Shown one piece after another: positions 3,140 to 5,612 of a stretch of DNA of 5,612 bases (positions are counted from its first letter, which is position 1; the number at the start of each line of letters is the position of its first letter). A program made the position numbers and the translations under genes. The stretch comes from an uncultured Bacilli bacterium (GTDB lineage Bacteria > Bacillota_I > Bacilli_A > RF39 > UBA660), in NCBI GenBank assembly GCA_934101235.1, contig CAKORH010000071.1, positions 1 to 5,612 of the forward strand. Direction: 5' to 3'. Under the pieces are notes generated by a model. The model did no database searches. It was not told where the DNA came from and worked only from the letters and a program-made list of their open reading frames with translations.

Positions 3140-5612
3140 ATGAGGATATCTGTAATTAGGCTTTATTCGATAAAAAACATAATATTACCAGAAAAAGTTT
3201 CAGGAGTATATTGGGTTGATGGAATAGATTTAAATGGTAATAGAAGTAATTTAATATCAATAGAAGCTAAAGATGGTAAATGGCAATTAATAAGTAATAA
3301 AGAAGTATATTATATTAAAAATAATGTTATGGAACCATCAGTAATTTTAGAACTTGGTAAGTTTTATTATGTAAAAAATGATATAGATAATAGCATATTC
3401 TTATTATATTGTTCTCCTGTCATAGAAAACTATAATTGTTATGAAATAAATGAATATATAGATAAAGGATTATTAATTGGAAGCAAAAATAACGCTAATA
3501 TTTGCTATAGCAATCTTGATAAAGAATCATGTCTAATAAAAAAGGAAAATAATAAATTATATATTTATGTTAATGATACAAAAAATGGTATTTATGTAAA
3601 TAATTTCAGAATACTAAAAAAAGCTGAAATTAAAATAGGAGATGTAATATTTATTGTTGGACTTAGAATTATGGTTTCAATGACAACAAATAATGGCTTT
3701 GCATTATATGTCAACAATGGAACCATCAATTCCATAAAAACAAACATGATTGCTTTAGGAACTATTGGTTCCATGTACTCTGATTTTACAGAGTCATCAA
3801 CAGAGATAGAATATCCTATATATAATGATAATGATTATTTTTATAAAAAACCTCGAATAGTGCCGGTTATAAATACCTTAAATTTAAAAATAGATGCTCC
3901 ACCGGCTAAACAAGAAGAAAAAGAAAGTCCATTTTTATTAACTATTGGTCCAATGGCTACAATGTCTATGACTTCATTAATTATGGGTTATCAGTCACTA
4001 AATAATGTAATGAATGGAACATCAACTTTAAAACAAGTAACCCCATCACTTATAATTTGTGGAGCCATGTTTGCAAGTATTTTTATATGGCCTTTATTTA
4101 CTAGATGGTATCAAAAATATGAAAGATTAAGTAAAGAAAGAAAAAGGCAAAAAAAATATCGAAAATATATAGATGCTAAGAAAGAAGAAATAGAGACTAA
4201 TAAACATACACAAGAAGAAGCTTTAAATATGTATTATCAAGATACTCTTAAGGCAGCTGATATAATAATCCACAGAAATCCTGCATTGTGGCAAAAAAGA
4301 AAAGAAGATATTGATTTTTTAACAGTTAATGTTGGCACAGGTAATTTTCCTATGAGTATTAACATTAATTATCCTGAAGAAGGTTTTTCAATGGATGAGG
4401 ATAATTTAAAAGAAATGCTAAATGAACTTGGAAGTGCACCTAAGAAACTGGAGAATGTTGCAATTCCTTATTCTTTTAAAAACAATTACATAAGTGGCGT
4501 ATTTGGCCTTTCTAATTTACATAATTTAGTTAGAAGATTATTAATTCAGATACTAGCTTTTCATAGTTATGATGATTTAAAAATAATCATTCTTACCGAT
4601 GAAGAAAGAGAACATGAATGGAATTTTTTAAAGCTAGCGCCTCATATTTTTTCTGATAATAAATCACTTAGATTTTTTGCAACAGATAATAATGAATATA
4701 AAGAAGTTTGTTACTATTTAAATAAAATTTACGAAACACGCAAAAGTGATAAACCAAATGAAATAGATACAAGTAAATTTAATCAATCATATTTAATAAT
4801 TACAGATTGTCTAAAAAAAATAAGAGAATATGATGTTATTAAAAATATTTTAAATAGCAAAACATACGTTGGATTTAGTCTTGTTATTTTAGAACAGAAA
4901 ATGACTAATTTACCTGATCAATGTACCTCATTTATTGATATGAGTTTATTAAGTAATAAATATCATGAATGTGAAATAAAAAGCAGTTTAAATCCCAATG
5001 AAGTTATTAAATTTGTTCCTGATTTAGATTCAATAATTGATTATGAAACATGTATAAAAACGCTTGCGAATATCCCAATTGATATAAAAAATGATACAGA
5101 AGGTAAACTTCCAAATAAAATTGGCTTTTTAGAGATGTATGATGTTGGAAAAATAGAACAACTTAACTCACCGTTACGTTGGACAAGAAATAATCCTATT
5201 CTTAATTTAGGAGCTCCAATTGGTGTTGGTAAGAATGGCGAATTAATTACGATAGATTTACATGAAAAGTATCATGGACCTCATGGACTTATTGCAGGTA
5301 TGACTGGTAGTGGTAAATCTGAATTTATCATTACATATATATTATCATTAGCTATAAATTATCATCCGTATGAAGTACAATTTATTTTAATTGACTATAA
5401 AGGTGGTGGCTTAGCTGGAGCTTTTGAAAATAAACTTACAGGGTTAAAGCTTCCTCATTTAGTTGGAACAATTACCAATTTAGATGCCAATGAAATTAAA
5501 AGAAGTTTAGCATCAATTTCCGCTGAACTAAAAAGAAGACAAGCCTTATTTAATAAAGCAAGAGAAATATCAGGAGAAAGTACAATAGATATTTATAAAT
5601 ATCAAAAAATGT
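3140..5612 (+). CDS. essC: EssC/YukB-type type VII secretion ATPase, N-terminal 824 residues (runs off window)
   Basis: This is the membrane-bound FtsK/SpoIIIE-family motor that drives type VII export. The order is typical of Bacillota EssC. Residues 1-95 are a first FHA-like beta domain, and about 108-180 a second (GLLIGS at 110-115, TKNGIYVNN at 147-155). Two membrane helices follow (about 265-283 and 304-321), then a basic, helical cytoplasmic stalk (322-365) and the degenerate D0 region (about 380-620, with ILAFHSYDDLKIIIL). The first true ATPase domain carries IGVGKNGELI, HGPHG (712-716), Walker A GMTGSGKS (720-727) and Walker B FILID (748-752) followed by YKGGG. Full-length relatives are about 1,300-1,500 residues, so the rest of D1 and the later ATPase domains that bind substrate lie beyond the edge. 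The second FHA domain lacks the Arg and His of the phosphothreonine-binding consensus. The cut is only the window boundary. Confidence 0.93.
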   Translation, partial: MRISVIRLYSIKNIILPEKVSGVYWVDGIDLNGNRSNLISIEAKDGKWQLISNKEVYYIKNNVMEPSVILELGKFYYVKNDIDNSIFLLYCSPVIENYNCYEINEYIDKGLLIGSKNNANICYSNLDKESCLIKKENNKLYIYVNDTKNGIYVNNFRILKKAEIKIGDVIFIVGLRIMVSMTTNNGFALYVNNGTINSIKTNMIALGTIGSMYSDFTESSTEIEYPIYNDNDYFYKKPRIVPVINTLNLKIDAPPAKQEEKESPFLLTIGPMATMSMTSLIMGYQSLNNVMNGTSTLKQVTPSLIICGAMFASIFIWPLFTRWYQKYERLSKERKRQKKYRKYIDAKKEEIETNKHTQEEALNMYYQDTLKAADIIIHRNPALWQKRKEDIDFLTVNVGTGNFPMSININYPEEGFSMDEDNLKEMLNELGSAPKKLENVAIPYSFKNNYISGVFGLSNLHNLVRRLLIQILAFHSYDDLKIIILTDEEREHEWNFLKLAPHIFSDNKSLRFFATDNNEYKEVCYYLNKIYETRKSDKPNEIDTSKFNQSYLIITDCLKKIREYDVIKNILNSKTYVGFSLVILEQKMTNLPDQCTSFIDMSLLSNKYHECEIKSSLNPNEVIKFVPDLDSIIDYETCIKTLANIPIDIKNDTEGKLPNKIGFLEMYDVGKIEQLNSPLRWTRNNPILNLGAPIGVGKNGELITIDLHEKYHGPHGLIAGMTGSGKSEFIITYILSLAINYHPYEVQFILIDYKGGGLAGAFENKLTGLKLPHLVGTITNLDANEIKRSLASISAELKRRQALFNKAREISGESTIDIYKYQKM

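Noticed and set aside
3592..3774. 60-codon open frame on the minus strand resembling a membrane peptide
   Set aside because: It is antisense to the well-supported essC frame, with no initiation signals of its own.
1..5612. CRISPR array, tRNA, rRNA, insertion sequence or TGA-Trp recoding
   Set aside because: No regularly spaced repeats, cloverleaf-like sequence, transposase motif or terminal inverted repeats were seen. The genes use TGG for Trp and have no internal TGA.

Overview
This window is part of a type VII secretion locus of the Bacillota kind (T7SSb) from a very AT-rich, low-GC Gram-positive bacterium. The assignment rests on two recognisable genes: a small ubiquitin-like EsaB/YukD protein (138-395) and the N-terminal 824 residues of an EssC/YukB-type membrane ATPase (3140 to the window edge). 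Tryptophan is encoded by TGG, and TGA acts as a real stop at 1774-1776, so the standard bacterial code applies and this is not a TGA-Trp mollicute. An uncultured gut Bacilli or Clostridia-like lineage would fit the composition, but the species cannot be read from the sequence. All genes are on the + strand.

Layout. Positions 2-55 hold the last 17 codons of an unidentified upstream gene, closed by a small AT-rich hairpin and T-run. An extended -10 promoter (TATAAT at 108-113) then drives esaB. Just 5 bp after the esaB stop lies a 46-codon stretch (401-541). It is a near copy of the 3' end of the gene at 1773-2936 and is either an orphan remnant or a mini-protein. A second extended -10 promoter (TATAAT at 637-642) and a leader with two hairpins precede a tight three-gene cassette. 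The cassette encodes a tandem WXG100-like protein (704-1315), a 150-residue helical protein (1324-1776) and a 387-residue modular protein with a Ser/Thr/Pro/Ala linker (1773-2936). The 204 bp after it hold three hairpins, the last with an 11-bp stem and a T-run that looks like an intrinsic terminator. A third promoter and a good Shine-Dalgarno site then start essC.

How the parts may work together. EsaB and EssC are conserved machine components; in this family EssC is the inner-membrane motor that recruits and exports WXG100-type substrates. The three genes between them look like substrate and partner proteins: a fused WXG100-like pair, a helical companion translated with it, and a larger candidate secreted protein. 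No EsaA, EssA or EssB gene is visible, so the locus must continue beyond the window or be organised differently.

The most interesting signal is that the three-gene cassette is bracketed by direct repeats of the same C-terminal coding module (401-541 and 2799-2936, about 90% identical by hand alignment). This suggests a duplicated or exchangeable substrate cassette between two core genes.
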